From: Magnolia sinica
Taxonomy: Eukaryota > Streptophyta > Magnoliopsida > Magnoliales > Magnoliaceae
NCBI RefSeq assembly: GCF_029962835.1
Contig: NC_080577.1
Location: 29,742,501-29,806,500, forward strand
Length of the DNA stretch: 64,000 nucleotides
Reading direction: 5' to 3'
The position numbers and the translations under genes are program-made. Within the stretch, counting starts at the first letter, position 1; every line of letters starts with the position of its first letter. This document shows, piece after piece, positions 44,236 through 57,339 of the stretch. A model generated the notes under the pieces. The model had not been told where the DNA came from. It did no database searches and worked only from the letters and a program-made list of their open reading frames with translations.

Positions 44236-47200
44236 GAGCCGTGACCGCTGCCCAGTCCGCCCGCCCGCCCGCCCGGGCGCTGGTGCGCAGGCAGCGCCTG
44301 CTGCCGTTCTGACACAGCAGCGGCTGCTGCTCATGCATATATTTTTTTTTTAAATGCATTTTCTTGTGGTTTTTCAGGTGTGCGGCCCGCATCATGTAAA
44401 TCCATCCCAGCCATTGGTCTCTGCAGACTACGACAAGTCCATCGAGCCCAATATTGGACATGTTCTGGCGCGTAAGAAATTTTAAGCACATTTGAAAGGT
44501 GAAAATCACCGTTTTTAATACTATGGCCCATCAGATACTCGGATCAACCTCATTTCTCGGCTCAACGCCTAAAATAGTCTGAAGAAAAGGTTGGACGGCT
44601 TGGATTGAACACATGCATCAAGGTGGGGCCTGAACAAGTGGTCCACCCAAAAAGCTTGTGAAGCAAGCTAATATTTTTGTTTCCCTTACACGTCCAGCGT
44701 CCCTGGACGCTGGACAGTGTTGCCTAGCACTTTAAGGTGGGCCCTGTTCAGGTGGGCCACCAAATGATGGATGATGGTCACAACATATATGAAAAGTGGA
44801 CCCCCACCTACAAATGGCTTGGGATCAAATACATGCTTCATGATGGGGTCCATTCAAGTGGGCTACACAACCTCATTATCATGATCTTATAAAAGGAAAT
44901 GAAAAAGAGCGGGAGAGAGAGAGATAGAGAGTGATGGGTGATGGAGTGATGGATGTGGTGGTGATGGGTGTAAGAGGCTTTTTTTGACTTTTGTGGCTAA
45001 TGATGTAAGAGAAGGTATGGGCTTGTAAGATCTTTTTGACTTTGGGGCTTGCTTGGGAAAGGGTGAAAGGTGATGTGTACTTAACATGATGGGATTGATG
45101 GGTTGATTGATTGATGTGACATCTCGTAGAGATTCTCTCAGGTTTTGCAACGTGCGGTGTTTTCCTCACACCGAACGCCATCCCACATCTCCTGACCACG
45201 GTATCGCCTCGACGCGCGAGTCGCGGCATCGGAACCGCGGTGACGGCGCGGTCGCTAAGGTACAAGTCCTAGGTTGAGTCGACTCGGGTTGACGGCATGA
45301 GAATCAGGGTCGCGCGTAAATACCGGTTAAGGGTCGAAGGTTGCCGGAATTCGACCGGAAAGACCGCGGAAGCCTATGGAACGGTACGATTTAGGATACG
45401 GGGCTTACAATTATACAGAATATGGGTCCAGCTGGGTCCAATATATAATTCCAAAATCAAGAAAAATGTGGAAAGGTGGCATCTAACTAAGTCCGATCAC
45501 TCAACTATCCCTGTCGAGAAGTGCGCAGCCTACATCGGCCCATCAAAAAGCTGGAAGTAAGAGAACTCCTCCATGCCCACCTGGTCCAATGCATCGGCCT
45601 CGATAGTCCATGCATCTACATTAGTGTCTAGTTGGTGTTTTAAAACACCATCCCAGAGTGGGAGTGAGTGATCAATTCAGTGGTTCCATAAAGCATTGAT
45701 TACACATGTTATCAAGTCAACCAATACAGTAATGATAAGACAATGTAAAACAATCACTTCCTAATTACTCTTCTTAATTCAAAAATAGAATTTATGAAAT
45801 AATGCATGCTCTCACCAATCAACACTCCCTCAATACGCAACTCCACCTGGTTCGCAAATGCCAACGCTTCCTCAACATGCGACTTCAACGCATGTTTCGC
45901 CACATTCTAAACTAATGCAATACGGCGAATGATCATGTTAACCGAGTGGTTAATTATGCCTATTCATTCAGCAGTTTGGGGAAGCTAGGATACCTCTCAT
46001 TTAGTCATCGGTCTCAACTGAATCACTAAACGCGGGATGACCACAACGGTCCTACACTTGTAATCCCTAATCAGTTTGGGTTCGTCACTCCCAGCTGAAT
46101 ACATACGAAAGACAAATCATAAAAGTAATGCTCACGATTACTACAAGGATGCTCATCACCCCAGCATAGGCCGACAATACGGATACAGTGTCCCATACCG
46201 CCATGTCTGGCTTACGAGTCTTGAGGTTCGCAATGGTAATGATAAATAATAGACATTTGCAATGGGTAAGGGGGTGTCCCATATTCAAACAGTTGTAACC
46301 ATACATGGTGAACATATATAGGGTTAGCCGGTTCTTTGGACAATTTCAGTTGATACAGGCGAACACTGGCACAACCGGCATAAAGTGTATAAGCACCCCA
46401 TGTGGCCCAGTCACTGTCGGTCGTCCATGTTCGACCCAGAACAATCGAACGTGTCTGGGGTGGCCAACCTAATTTGGTTAACCCATATCCGAAAACTTGT
46501 CGACTAACCAGACTACTCTTGTAGTCCTACTTCTTAACCTAATCAAGTTAACAAGCATTAAAGATGAATGAATTCACATTCAATCATTAAAATCAATAAT
46601 TTACTCATTCAAGCATTTCATTGAACACGTATGTGTCGCTATACCACAAATTGCAATCAATTGAACATAAATTGAAATAAATGTAAGTTATCATGCACAT
46701 ACTACATTAGCAATTATAAATCATTAACTGAAGTAGTAACATTGATAAATCGCAACTTAAGCACTTATGGTCCGCACCTCTTGCTAGTACATCCGACTCG
46801 GACTTGTTTATAGGGTTATGCTTCCAAGAAAGGATCGTTAACTACCTACATGAGTACACGGGTTTGTAAGGGTTGAGCGAAATCCATTTGAAAACCTACA
46901 TCTACAAGGAAGGCCCGAAATCTTACCCTTAATTATTGTTGGAGGAATTATGACAACGAAAAAAGTAGAAACTAGGCTTGTGGGCCAAAAGGAATAAAGG
47001 AAATCTCTTCTAGCAACCACTCTGTAACATCCTGAATTTTCATTATTTTAGATTTCTAAAACAAATTTTGATTTTTTGATTTTTGATTTTTGTAATTAAC
47101 TTATACTATCACTTACTGACCATTATCACACAATATTAGTATATACACAGGTGGATCCAGTAAAGAACTACACAAGTCCGATTAATCAACCGTATGAAGC

Positions 47201-48071
47201 CAACGAATCCGCCATATCACTTGAACATCAAGTTTAGCCCCATGATCTACTCACATAGGGCCCAAAATCTAACCGACCCATTGCTAACTAATCAAGACAA
47301 TCATAACTAAATTAAAGATCTAACCGAAACCGAGTCAGATAAGACCCAAATCTTGACTAATAGACCAAATCAACTCTGTTACTCTTTTAGCCTAAAACTG
47401 ACGGTTTAGAGTGATCATGACCAAATCTCCACTTTCACTAGATATAAATAGGTCATACTATGAACATAGTTAATCCAAACCCTAATCATTGCCTACGAGA
47501 ATCTCAATACCTAATTCATTCCAGAAATGCTCCAATTTTTCGAACAAGCTCTAGACCGCTCGTTGGTGGGCCACTAGTTCTAAAACTATAGAATAATGTC
47601 CGTCTTACTAGGCTAGACATCCATCGCGGGAGTCGGACCTGGGTACTGTCCAGAACCGCTCAACTTGAGCCAAAGGACGAGTGCATGAGAAGTGCAAATA
47701 CCCTAAAGGAAGAAGCTGAAATTTAAGTGAATTGGGTCGTCCACTCTTATGCAAAGTTAAGGATTTTAGACCGTCAGTTTACGACCAAACTTTACACGTA
47801 GAGTAAAGATATTTTCCTGCTCATATCCGTATAGCCGCGGCCCCGATCGACCATCGGTGACCGTTGAACAGACTTCTAATCATATTTGTCGATCGGCGCA
47901 TCCAAATGGCGGGTCGATCATGTCCATACGTAGATCATCATTAGGGCTAACTATCCTATGGTGTATATTTTCATGTACACCCCATAGTGGGCCAAAGAGG
48001 TTAGAAAGACTCTCTCATAAGGCTAGTATAGTAAAAACATAGCCCTTGGGGCCATTTACACCAAATCTGGC

Positions 48072-48082
48072 CCTATATAAGG
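48072..48082 (+). promoter_or_regulatory. TATA box of LTR C2
   Basis: CTATATAAGGG lies about 50 nt before the GA-rich leader. The matching TATAAAAGGGG in LTR C3 (about 49886-49896) sits in the same context. Confidence 0.5.
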
Positions 48083-48844
48083 GCTTCATTTGGGTACCCC
48101 TCTCTTCATACGAATTTACCCTAGAAAAAAGAAAGAGAGAGAGAGAGAAAGAGAAGAAAAAAAAGATGAGAATGAGAGAAGGGAGAGAAAGGAGAAAAAG
48201 AATAAGGGGGAGAGGGTGAGCCGTAGTTGAAGATGGGGCCCAAGGGAGGTAGAGTCTTGCAACTCCTTCCCTCTTCCTCAAGAAATCCCTCACCCACAAC
48301 CACAAGAACAACTCTCCACCGATTGGATAGGTAATCACTCTTCTTATTTAGAAACCTATTATGTTAAGCTAGGCCTTGCATGTATTCTAACATGCAAGTA
48401 CGTTTGACTTAGGATCTCTACAAATCGACCCGCGAGTTCGGCAACCCTAGGTCGATTCTTCAAGCTCTCAATGATCCGTAAGTGCGAACTATTATTCTTA
48501 GGTGGCCTAGCACCAATTTTAATATGGATTTAATGATTATGAATGTTTGGGTGATGTGCTTGAGAAGTCTAGAGAGAACCTAGCCAAGACCCTACACGAT
48601 AGGTCCTCCCAAATTCTATAAAATGATTGAGTGTTGTTTCTTTGTTCTTCAACATGATTGGGCTTGATTTTGGTGTGGCATGTTCATCTCATATACGATT
48701 CTAGTATAACCTTCCTTGTGACATGTATGATAGTATAGATCATTGTTGTATGTTTGTGCTAGCATTCATCCTTGTTGTACGTTTGTGCCATAAATTATGT
48801 ATAGCTCTTGATCTCTTCGTTAACCCCACACAACACACATACAC

Positions 48845-51800
48845 TGTAACATCCTGGATTTTCACTATTTTGGATTTCTAAAAATCCTTGAAATTTTTTT
48901 TATTAATTAACTTATAATATCACTTAAATGACCATTAGCACTCAATATTAGTCTATACAGGGGTGGTACCAATAAAGAACCGCACAAGTCCGATTAATCC
49001 ACCATAGGAAGCCACCGAATCCGCCCGATCACTTGAACATCAGGTGTAGCCCCATGATTTACTCACATAGGACCTAAATCTAACCGACCTATCGCTAACT
49101 AATCATGACAATCATGACTAAATTAAAGATCTAACCATGGCCAAGTCAAATAAGGCTCGGATCTTGACTAATAGACCAAATCAAACTCATTACTCTTTTA
49201 GCCTAAAACCGACGGTTTAGAGTAATCATACTAAATCTCCACTTTCACTAGTTATAAATAGGTCACACTATGAACGTAGTTAATCCAAACCCTAATCATT
49301 GTCCACGAGAAATCTCATTACCAAATTCATTGTAAAAATGCCCCGATTTTCTGAACAAGCTCTAAACCGCTTGTTAGTGGGCTACTAGTTCCAAATATAT
49401 AGAATAATGTCCATCTCACTGGGCTTGATGTTCATCGTGAGACATCTAGTCGAAATCATGAGTCAGATCGCTTAACTTGGACTTACAAGGTTAGTGCATG
49501 AGTTTTACGAATACTCTTGAAACTAACCAAGAACTTAAGTCACTTATCTGCGTTCGGTCTTTGCCTAAGTTGAGGATTTCGGACTGTCGGTTTACAACCA
49601 AACTTCACATGTAAAATAAGAATATTTCCCTACTCGTATCCGTATAGCCGTGGCTCCGATCGACCATCGATGACCGTTGAACAGACTTCTAATCTTATCC
49701 GTCGATCGGTGCATCCAAATGGCGGGTCGATCATGTCTATACGTAGATCATCATTAGGGCTAACTATCCTACGGTGTATATCGATATGTACGCCCCATAG
49801 TGGGCCCGAGAGGCTAGAAAAATCTTTCCATAGGGCTAGTATAATAAAAACCCAACACTTTGGGTCATTTGAACCAGATCTGACATTATAAAAGGGGCTT
49901 CTTTTAAGCACCCCTCTCCCCATACGAATTTGCCCTAGAGAAAGGAAAGAGAGAAGAGAGAAAAGGGAGAAAGAAGAAAGGAAGAAGAGAGGAAGGGAGA
50001 GTGAAGAAGGGAGAGAAAGTGGGTCATAGTTGAAGTGAGGCCCAAGGAAGTTCCATCTTGCAAACCTCTCCCTCTTCTTCAAGGAAACCTTCCACCACAA
50101 CTGCAAGAACTGCTTTCGTTGATTATATAGGTAAATCCCTCACCCCTTTTTCTTGAAACCCTTGTGTGTGAGAGGATTTGCATGAGGTTCTAACATGCAA
50201 GAGTATTGTCTTAGAATTCCGGCTGATCCACACCGAGTTCGGTGCTTCTAGGTCGTTTCCTAAGACCTCAACGCTCCGAAGGTTCGGACTTAGGTGGCCT
50301 AGCACCAATTGTAGTATGAGTCTAATGATTTTGTTTGTTTGGATGATGCATTTGGAAAATCTAGGAAAAAATCTAGGAATTTTTGGGTTGTTTGAAATTG
50401 TATGGAATTATATGTCATGTTGATTTTCTCATATGATGTTGTTCTTACCTCTCACATGATTGGGTACAAATTGATGATTACATGTTAATGTCTTGTTTGA
50501 TTTCTCATATGATATTGCCTTATAGTATGTATGATTTATTGATTCTCAAGTATTTGGTTCTATGAGATGTAGGAAGTGCTTAACTTCCTCACTAACCCAC
50601 ATAACTCACATGCACCTTTGTTCAAGATATTGTTAGCTTCGCTTGCTAGGAGAATTTGAATTGTATGTTGAGAAGTATGAGAACATGACGATATTTATGC
50701 TAGTTGATAACCCTGTTAGTTGGCATGTTATGCATCACCATCTAAACCCTTGGGTTGGTTAGGAAGAGGAGGAGAGCGAAGGTGGTCTCCTTAGTAGGAT
50801 TGTCCTGAGGTTAAACCCATGAATTTAGACAGGTGCGTGTGGGCGACAGTAGTTAGACTACATGGGTCGCTTGTACCCGATGTCGTCTATCATGAGCTTG
50901 CCTGAACTCGTGCGATCTAGCTTATTTACTGACCAACCTTGTTTGTTAACCCTATTGCTCACATATGTATGGAACATGAAACACCCTACAACCATTGTAG
51001 CCCATTGATAACCAAATTGAAACCAATCCACCGCCTCGTGAGCCGGGCATGGTGGAATGAGACACTGTGTCCGAGCTGTCTGCCTACGCCGGGGTGACGC
51101 GCCTCCCCGTAGTGACCGCGAACGATCACTTTTCCTCAGCACTCCTCATGTGCTTGGAGTCGGGGATGGGGAACCCGACGGGATCAAGGATCGCGGGGTC
51201 TTGGCCTCACACGTTGGGGGGTCTTGGCCTCGCAACCAGTTCAGGGTATTGATACGTGGGGTGTATTAGTTTCTCCAACCTGCTGGATGAATGGACTTAA
51301 CTAAGAACTCGGCTAACACAATCACCTTGCATCGCACTAGTTAGGGTGGCGATTCGGCAGTCGAGGTCGCTTTGAGGGAGTGTTGGTCATGCGCGATCGT
51401 TAGATGGAGTCGCTCGAGGGAATGTTGTGGCGAGGTCATGTATCATATCATCCGTCATTCATGCGCGTTAATAAGATTAGTTAGGTATTTATGAATGATT
51501 ACTTTTCATTAAATTCATAATATAACCGATGCTTGTTACAACTTAAGACTAATAGCACCCACTGAGTTGATCACTCATTCCCACTCTAGGACGGTGTTTT
51601 AAAACACCAACCTGACTCTCTCGTAGATGCAGGTGATGCAGAGTACGAGGAGCCTGACGGTGCGAGTCTTAACGAGGATGATGAGCTGTCTTTCTTTTAG
51701 CTGATGGCAGCTCTTCATCGGCTTGATAGGCAGGATTTGGATCGTTGAGCAGTGGGCTCAACTCTATTCTTTTTGGATATATCATTCTTTTTTGTGGTTT

Positions 51801-52024
51801 TTGTTAGGCAACACCTTGTGCGACCCATTTATATTTTTGGGCCTATATATATACTAGATCTCTTTCATTTCAGTAGACTTGTGTGGTTATGCTTCATGTT
51901 CCAAGAAATTCCATGCTGCACATTTAAACTTGATTAAATGTAAATTAATAAACATTAGCATAAGTGATACCTGTGAACTTGGGAGTCGAGTGTATACACG
52001 ACCTCCAATTTTCAGGGTGTTACA
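48845..52024 (+). mobile_element. LTR C3 nested in LTR C2
   Basis: TGTAACATCCTGGATTTTC (48845) to TTTTCAGGGTGTTACA (52024), 3180 bp, is collinear with C2 throughout. Examples are ATAAATAGGTCACACTATGA, the GA-rich leader at 49935-50010, AAAACACCAACCTGACTC, and the end block. It splits C2 near base 1822 of that LTR. The flanks TACAC and ATTTA are not a duplication, unlike the other layers. A TATA box is at about 49886 (TATAAAAGGGG). Confidence 0.88.
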
Positions 52025-54771
52025 ATTTATTTCATATTATTGTTAGTAGTTGCAATTGTAGAAAAATCTGAATTTATATGTTTGATGTATGAGTGCATGA
52101 CATTACTTGTGTTAGATGATGAATTCTGATTCGATGAAGTGTTATTGAATACCATCAAATCCCTGGGTTGGTCAAAAAACTAAGGTGGGAGAAGATGGTC
52201 CCATTGTAGGAGCATCCTGCGGCTAATCCAGTGAATTTGGGTGGATGCGAATGGGTAACAGTAGTTGGACTACATGGGTCGCTTGTACTTGATGTCGTCT
52301 GTCACGTACTCGCCTGAACTCACACGGTCTAGTTCGCTTATTGACCAACCATATTTGTTAGCCATGTCTGCTCATGCTTGTATGGAACCTGGAATGCCCT
52401 TCAACCACTTAAGCCTATTAGTAAGCATTTGAAACAAATTCACTAACTCGAGAGTCGGGCATGGTGGAACGGGACATTGTGTCTGAGCTATCGGCCTACG
52501 CTTGGATGACGAGCCTCCCCGTAGTGACCGTGAGCGATCTCTCTTCTCAGCACTCCCCATGTGCTTGAAATCGGAGATGGGGAACCCGATGGGATCAATG
52601 ATCACGGGGTCCTAGCCTTGCAACCAATTGAGGGCAATGATATGTGGGGTGTACCGGTTTCCCCAATCTGCTGGATGAACAGAATTAATTAAAAACTCGG
52701 CTAATACAATCACGATCACATCGCAATAGTTAGGTTAGCGACTCGGTAGTTGAGGTCGCAATGAGAGAGTGTTGGTCATGCGCGATTGTTAGACGAAGTC
52801 GCTGGAGGGAGTGTTGTTGTGAGGTCATGCATCATATCATAATACATGCATATGCTTTAACAAAACTATTTAGGGATTTGTGAATGTATGCCTTTCCTTA
52901 AATTCATCACATAATTGATGCTTGTTGTAACTTAAGGCTAATAGTAACCACTGAGTTAACTACTCACTTCCACTCTGGGACGGTGTTTTAAAACACCAAC
53001 CAGACCCTTTACTAGATGCAGGTGAGGCGGAGCTCGACGAGCCAAACGAGGTTAACATAAATAGGGAAGATGAGTTTTCCTACGTCCAGCTTATGGGTGG
53101 ATCACCGTAGACTGTGCGAGTTGATTATGAGTTATTGAGTAGGGATTTAGCACACCATTTCTTTTGAGATTTCTTATATAAATTTTGTCGAGTGACGTCT
53201 TGTGCGACCCGCTTGATATTCTTATAGACTTGTATTTCTTAGCCACATTTATTTCAATAGATTAGTTATGGTTATGGTTTATATTCCAACCGATTCATTT
53301 ATTGCTCATTTAAACTGATTTATGTACAAATCACTATAATTGTGATATAAGCGACACCCAATAATTTGGAGGCCGAGTTCCTACACGGCCCCTGAAAACC
53401 TGGGGTGTTACACACTCCTCCGTTCTCTCTCCTCTTTTCTCTCCTCCTTTCTCTTTCTCCCAAGCTAGGGTTGTTAAAATCGGATGGAAAGAAATGGGTG
53501 CAATTTGGGAGGTATTTATAGCTCCAGATGATACACAAATGTCCCTAGGGCAACTTCATTTGTCATATATGCCCTATGGGGGGTCATTTCTAACTATTGG
53601 GGCCCCCAGGAGGGCCTACAGGCTCATCTACACCATGGGGTAAGTCTCTTACCAATGGAGCTATATTAGGACACAACTTTGGCATAATCGGATGCACAGA
53701 TTGGCCATAGGGAGCCTGAATAAGATAAATGGTCAGCGATGTTCGATTGGGGTCGTGGTTATACGGATACGGGCAGGGAAATATCTTTGACTCATATCTT
53801 GAATTTGGTCTTAAACCGACGGTCCGAAATTCTTAACTTCGCGAAAGAGTATATAACTTAAATCACTTAAATTTCAGGTTCTTCCATAGGATATTTGCAC
53901 TTCTCATGCACCCGCCCTTCGGCTCAAGTTGAGTGATCCCAGACACTATCTAGGTTCGGCTCTTGCAATGGAAGTTGAGCCCACTAAGATGGGCATTATT
54001 CTATAGTTTCGAAACTAGTGGCCCACTAATGAGCTGTCCAGAGCTCGTTTGGAAAATCAAAGCATTTTTAAAATGAATTAAGTGGCAAGATTTCTTGTGC
54101 GTAATGATTAAGATTTGGATTAATTATGTTCATATTGTGGACTATTCGCAATTAGTAAAAATGATGATTCAGTCATAATTACTTTAAACCGTTGGTTCAT
54201 AGGATATATTGATAATTGGATCACTTTGGTTTATTAAATTGCGATCCGACCCCTAGTTGTCTCGGTTTTGGGTAGATCTTTAATTTAGTTGTGGTCGTCT
54301 TGATTAGTCAGTGATAGGTCAGCTAGATTTAGATCATATATAAACAAATCATGCAGGTAGACTTGAAATTTAAGTGATTGGGCAGATTTGTTGGCTTTCT
54401 ATAGTTAATTTATCGAATTCATGCGGTTCTTTACTGGTATCATCCATGTATAGGCTCACTTCGAGCGTCAAGGGCCAATAAGCGACAACATAAGCTAGTC
54501 ATATTGAAGGTTTTCAAAGGTTTTTTTTTTTTTTTTAAATCCGAAACAGTGAAAATCCTGGACGTTACACTCGGGATCCCGAGATCCCTGGAGACCCCCC
54601 AAATGTTAGGGACCCGAATTCATCTACAACACGGATAATATCTCTACCCTTAAACTACTATTAGACTTAGCTTCCTAACTATGACATCGGAGGGTCCCTT
54701 GCTTTAGCCAGAGTCTTGCAGGTACTCGAAGGTCAAAAAGTGGTGGATCAGATTTTTGCATCAACAATAAT

Positions 54772-56345
54772 AACGACACATTTACTCTCATGCTTGATAT
54801 TGGTTAAGTAATTTTACCTTTGATGTTTTTTGAAATAGGTTCATTTGGTAGCTTTCATTCTTAATCATCCAATAAAAGTCCACTAATTCGACAGTAAAAC
54901 AGTCAAATAATCCTAACTCTTGGTTCATGAAACATCAAAATTTTAACAACTTAATTTGAATTACTTATATATTATGTAAGCAACTTTTTTTTTTTTTTTT
55001 TTTGTGTGTGTTTTTTTTTTTTTTTTCTATACATGCATTCACGCACTTACACCAAAGTGGGATTTTAACATAGTGGGTACTTGAACCCTTAATCTCATGT
55101 TGATACTCTTGCAAGTCTACCATCAAGGCATGAATAAGGGCCCTGGAGTTAAAGACCCGATCATATAAGAAGCTTCCATGTATTGCTAAATTACTGAAGT
55201 TTTTCACATTGTAAATATTCTCTTTTGTTCTAACTATGGGCTACCGCAAAACAATGTTTCAATCATGTACTTAGGCATTAAAAGAAGAGAGAATGGCTAA
55301 AAATGTTAATCATATTGAGCCTGTGAGCCTAAATAGCTCATTAAATATGTCACCGCTCATTACCTGTACAGTTTTCGAATAATTGTGTTACCTCAATGGA
55401 ATAATAAATTCATGTGTATTTGATAAACTGAAAAATAGAGTCCAAAAATTAATTGAAACTTTAAAATCTTAAAGTGTTGAATTATAATTTTAAAATAATT
55501 CTAGAAATATTTTAGTAAAAAATGAAATGAAAAATTAAAATACCGCCCCCTTTAGCATCCAGCCTCCAACATAAAGGAGAGGAGAGCAGCAAAATAATAA
55601 TAAAAAAGTCATACTTTCAGTGAAATTAATTTAAACACTTGATAAGTTAATTTTCCCAAACAATATAAATCAGTGAAAATCACTATAAATATCAAATTTT
55701 AATGATAAGTGCTAAAAAAAATTTTTATCAGATGGACCCCTCAAGCCTGGCATAATATATATACTTGCTCAAAGAAATCTTACACTTAGAAACTAAAATT
55801 AAATTGTGAAGATTATGAGCCCGTCTCAAATAGTCCAATTAACCAAAAAATACACTAAAATAATGTACTAATTGTCAATTTTGTTTTTGACATGGATAAG
55901 TTAGACAGTCTGCATATGTTTAAAAAAGGTGCATTTGGTTGCACCATATATCAAGAAATTTCATTTTATAACATCTTTACACTAAGACCTATTAATCATT
56001 AAATATCATGAAATTTCACAAATTTAAAATAAACAAAGGGTAGATCATATTTATCATTTTTAACTAATTTAAACAATGTCCCAAATTTTGGAGAGTTTGA
56101 AATACATGAAGTGTGCCATTTGGCCATCCATATTCAAGCACCCTTATGTGTCACTTATGTCACTGATATTTATTTATTTTCACACACCCCCATGACTTTG
56201 GAAATATATGCCACAGAGTAAAAGCAGGTCTATGTGACAATGGAAAAGATAATAATTTATAGCGGGCCCCAGGAAGTTTATAATGATGAGCATTTATTGA
56301 ATTTTTTTTCCCTTGGTGTGGTACACTTGATGTTTTTATCTGCTT
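54772..56345. other. AT-rich intergenic DNA with poly-T tract
   Basis: No gene was seen. T-runs at 54987-55003 and 55012-55026, separated by GTGTGTG, are a simple repeat. A short minus-strand open frame across it (54965-55207) ends in Lys/His homopolymer and is not a gene. Confidence 0.55.
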
Positions 56346-56480
56346 CATTTTTTAAACAATGCCCTAAAATGAGCTAATGCAACTGATTGACGGCATGGAT
56401 ATACAGCACATACATCAAGGTGGGCCCCACGGTCAGGGAAACACCCACAGCAGTGTTATGCGGGTAACACCTACTCCACT
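56346..56480. mobile_element. Right-end fragment of a fold-back repeat
   Basis: It reads GCCCTAAAATGAGCTAATGC, GACGGCATGGATATACAGC, ATCAAGGTGGGCCCCACGG, then TCAGGGAAACACCC and GGGTAACACCTACTCC. This is like the right arm of the copy at 59700-60225. The left part is missing. Confidence 0.6.
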
Positions 56481-56754
56481 CCCTCCACTCAATGCTTTAC
56501 GAAGAAGTATAGTTATTTGAAGACAGGATGACATGTATAGCTTGGCGGAGACGGCACGTGGTACATAACTTAGAATATGCTATTGGAATTTTTAGGGCTC
56601 TGGGATAATCAGAAGACCCACCAGATGATCGGTTTGGATCGTCGGAACCTGGGTCCCACATTTCAGAATCTACCACGTCAGCAAAGTATACTTGAGCAGG
56701 ACTCTATGGACTATGATTCTATCTCACTTCATACTCCGCAAACACTCGGCGGAG

Positions 56755-57215
56755 GAAATGGATTGGCTACTGACCCTGCCACTAGCCCATGGCTAGTGGT
56801 CAGTGCTATGTGAGCTCCACCATGATGTATGTGTCCATTCTTCCATATCATTTTATAGTATGAGCCCAAAAATGAGGTTGATCCATTAAAAATTTCTCAG
56901 GGGTGTAAAAGTTTTGGATCAAGCTGATTTCTTTTCCCTTCATTCAAGTTTTTTGGCCTAGTCAACAGGGCAGATGTCAAATAAACATTACAGTGGACCC
57001 TAGGAAGTTTTTAATGGTGAATATTCAATCACTACTGTTTTCTCATGATGTGGTCCACTTGAGATCAAAATCTACCTTATTTTTGGGATCAAGCCCTAAA
57101 ATTATCATTCAAAAATGAATAAACGGCATGGATAAAACAAATACATAATGATAGGTCCACATAGCACCGGCCACTAGCAATCTGGCTGGTGGCAGCGCCG
57201 CTAGCCAAACTGCGT
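56755..57215. mobile_element. Fold-back element copy with extended arms
   Basis: The outer arms are GGCTAGTGGTCAGTGCTATG (left) and CACATAGCACCGGCCACTAG (right), which are inverted. Inside are CCACCATGATGTATGTGTCC against AATACATAATGATAGGTCC, and AAGTTTTTAATGGTGAATATT against the shortened CCATTAAAAATTTCTC. It is the same subfamily as 58450-58980. Confidence 0.8.
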
Positions 57216-57339
57216 CCCTCAGTGGATGATCTAACCTTGCGATTGGTGGCCATGAGATGGATGGTTGAAAAGAAAGGAAGCGGATTGGCTGGTGTACCAC
57301 ACACCACCGACTTGACTTGGGGTGTTGACATCACCAAGT

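Larger units (their letters stand above)
41971..45409 (-). mobile_element. Solo LTR A3 (family A), inserted in C1, TSD ATTAT
   Basis: TGTCACGCCCCAAACTCGG (41971) to GATACGGGGCTTACA (45409), 3439 bp, is collinear with the gypsy 5' LTR at 19379-23348. The 5-bp duplication ATTAT is perfect (41966-41970 and 45410-45414). No primer site or gag lies beside it, so it is a true solo LTR. It contains the GGGCC minisatellite (43390-43790), an AT/TA tract (43798-43850) and a fold-back repeat (43960-44235). Open frames inside it are artefacts. Confidence 0.95.
47018..53417 (+). mobile_element. Solo LTR C2, inserted in C1, TSD CACTC
   Basis: Pieces at 47023-48844 and 52025-53412 join to about 3210 bp, starting TGTAACATCCTGAATTTTC and ending CTGGGGTGTTACA. 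They are flanked by CACTC at 47018-47022 and 53413-53417. A TATA box CCTATATAAGGG (about 48071) precedes a GAGAGA leader (48127-48200). It lies in the opposite direction to C1, its own family member. Confidence 0.92.
41761..54574 (-). mobile_element. Solo LTR C1, inserted in D, TSD CTCGG
   Basis: Pieces at 41766-41970, 45415-47022 and 53418-54569 join to about 2965 bp. They run on the minus strand from TGTAACGTCCAGGATTTTC (54569) to ...AATTCGGGGTGTTACA (41766). CTCGG flanks it at 41761-41765 and 54570-54574. Homology with the plus-strand C copies is clear, for example AACACCATCCCAGAGTGGGA (about 45644) against the CACTCTGGGACGGTGTT block (about 52973). A minus-strand TATA box (GCTATAAATACC, about 53514-53524) precedes a CT-rich leader at 53413-53460. 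Confidence 0.9.
41306..54771 (+). mobile_element. Outermost solo LTR (D) of nested stack, TSD ATAAT
   Basis: The left part at 41311-41765 begins TGTTGTGGGAAAAATGG. The right part at 54575-54766 ends GATTTTTGCATCAACA. Together they make about 650 bp with TG...CA ends, flanked by ATAAT (41306-41310) and ATAAT (54767-54771). Everything between is later insertion. The TTTGCATCAACA end resembles Tat/Retand-type gypsy LTRs, an inference from memory. The plus orientation is presumed from the TG...CA ends and that end sequence. Confidence 0.85.

Noticed and set aside
43895..44509. 204-codon minus-strand open frame
   Set aside because: It spans a fold-back repeat inside a solo LTR; the matching region of the other LTR does not keep it open.
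48015..50106. Leu/Phe/Ser-rich minus-strand open frames
   Set aside because: They are antisense to the GAGAGA leaders of the family C LTRs.
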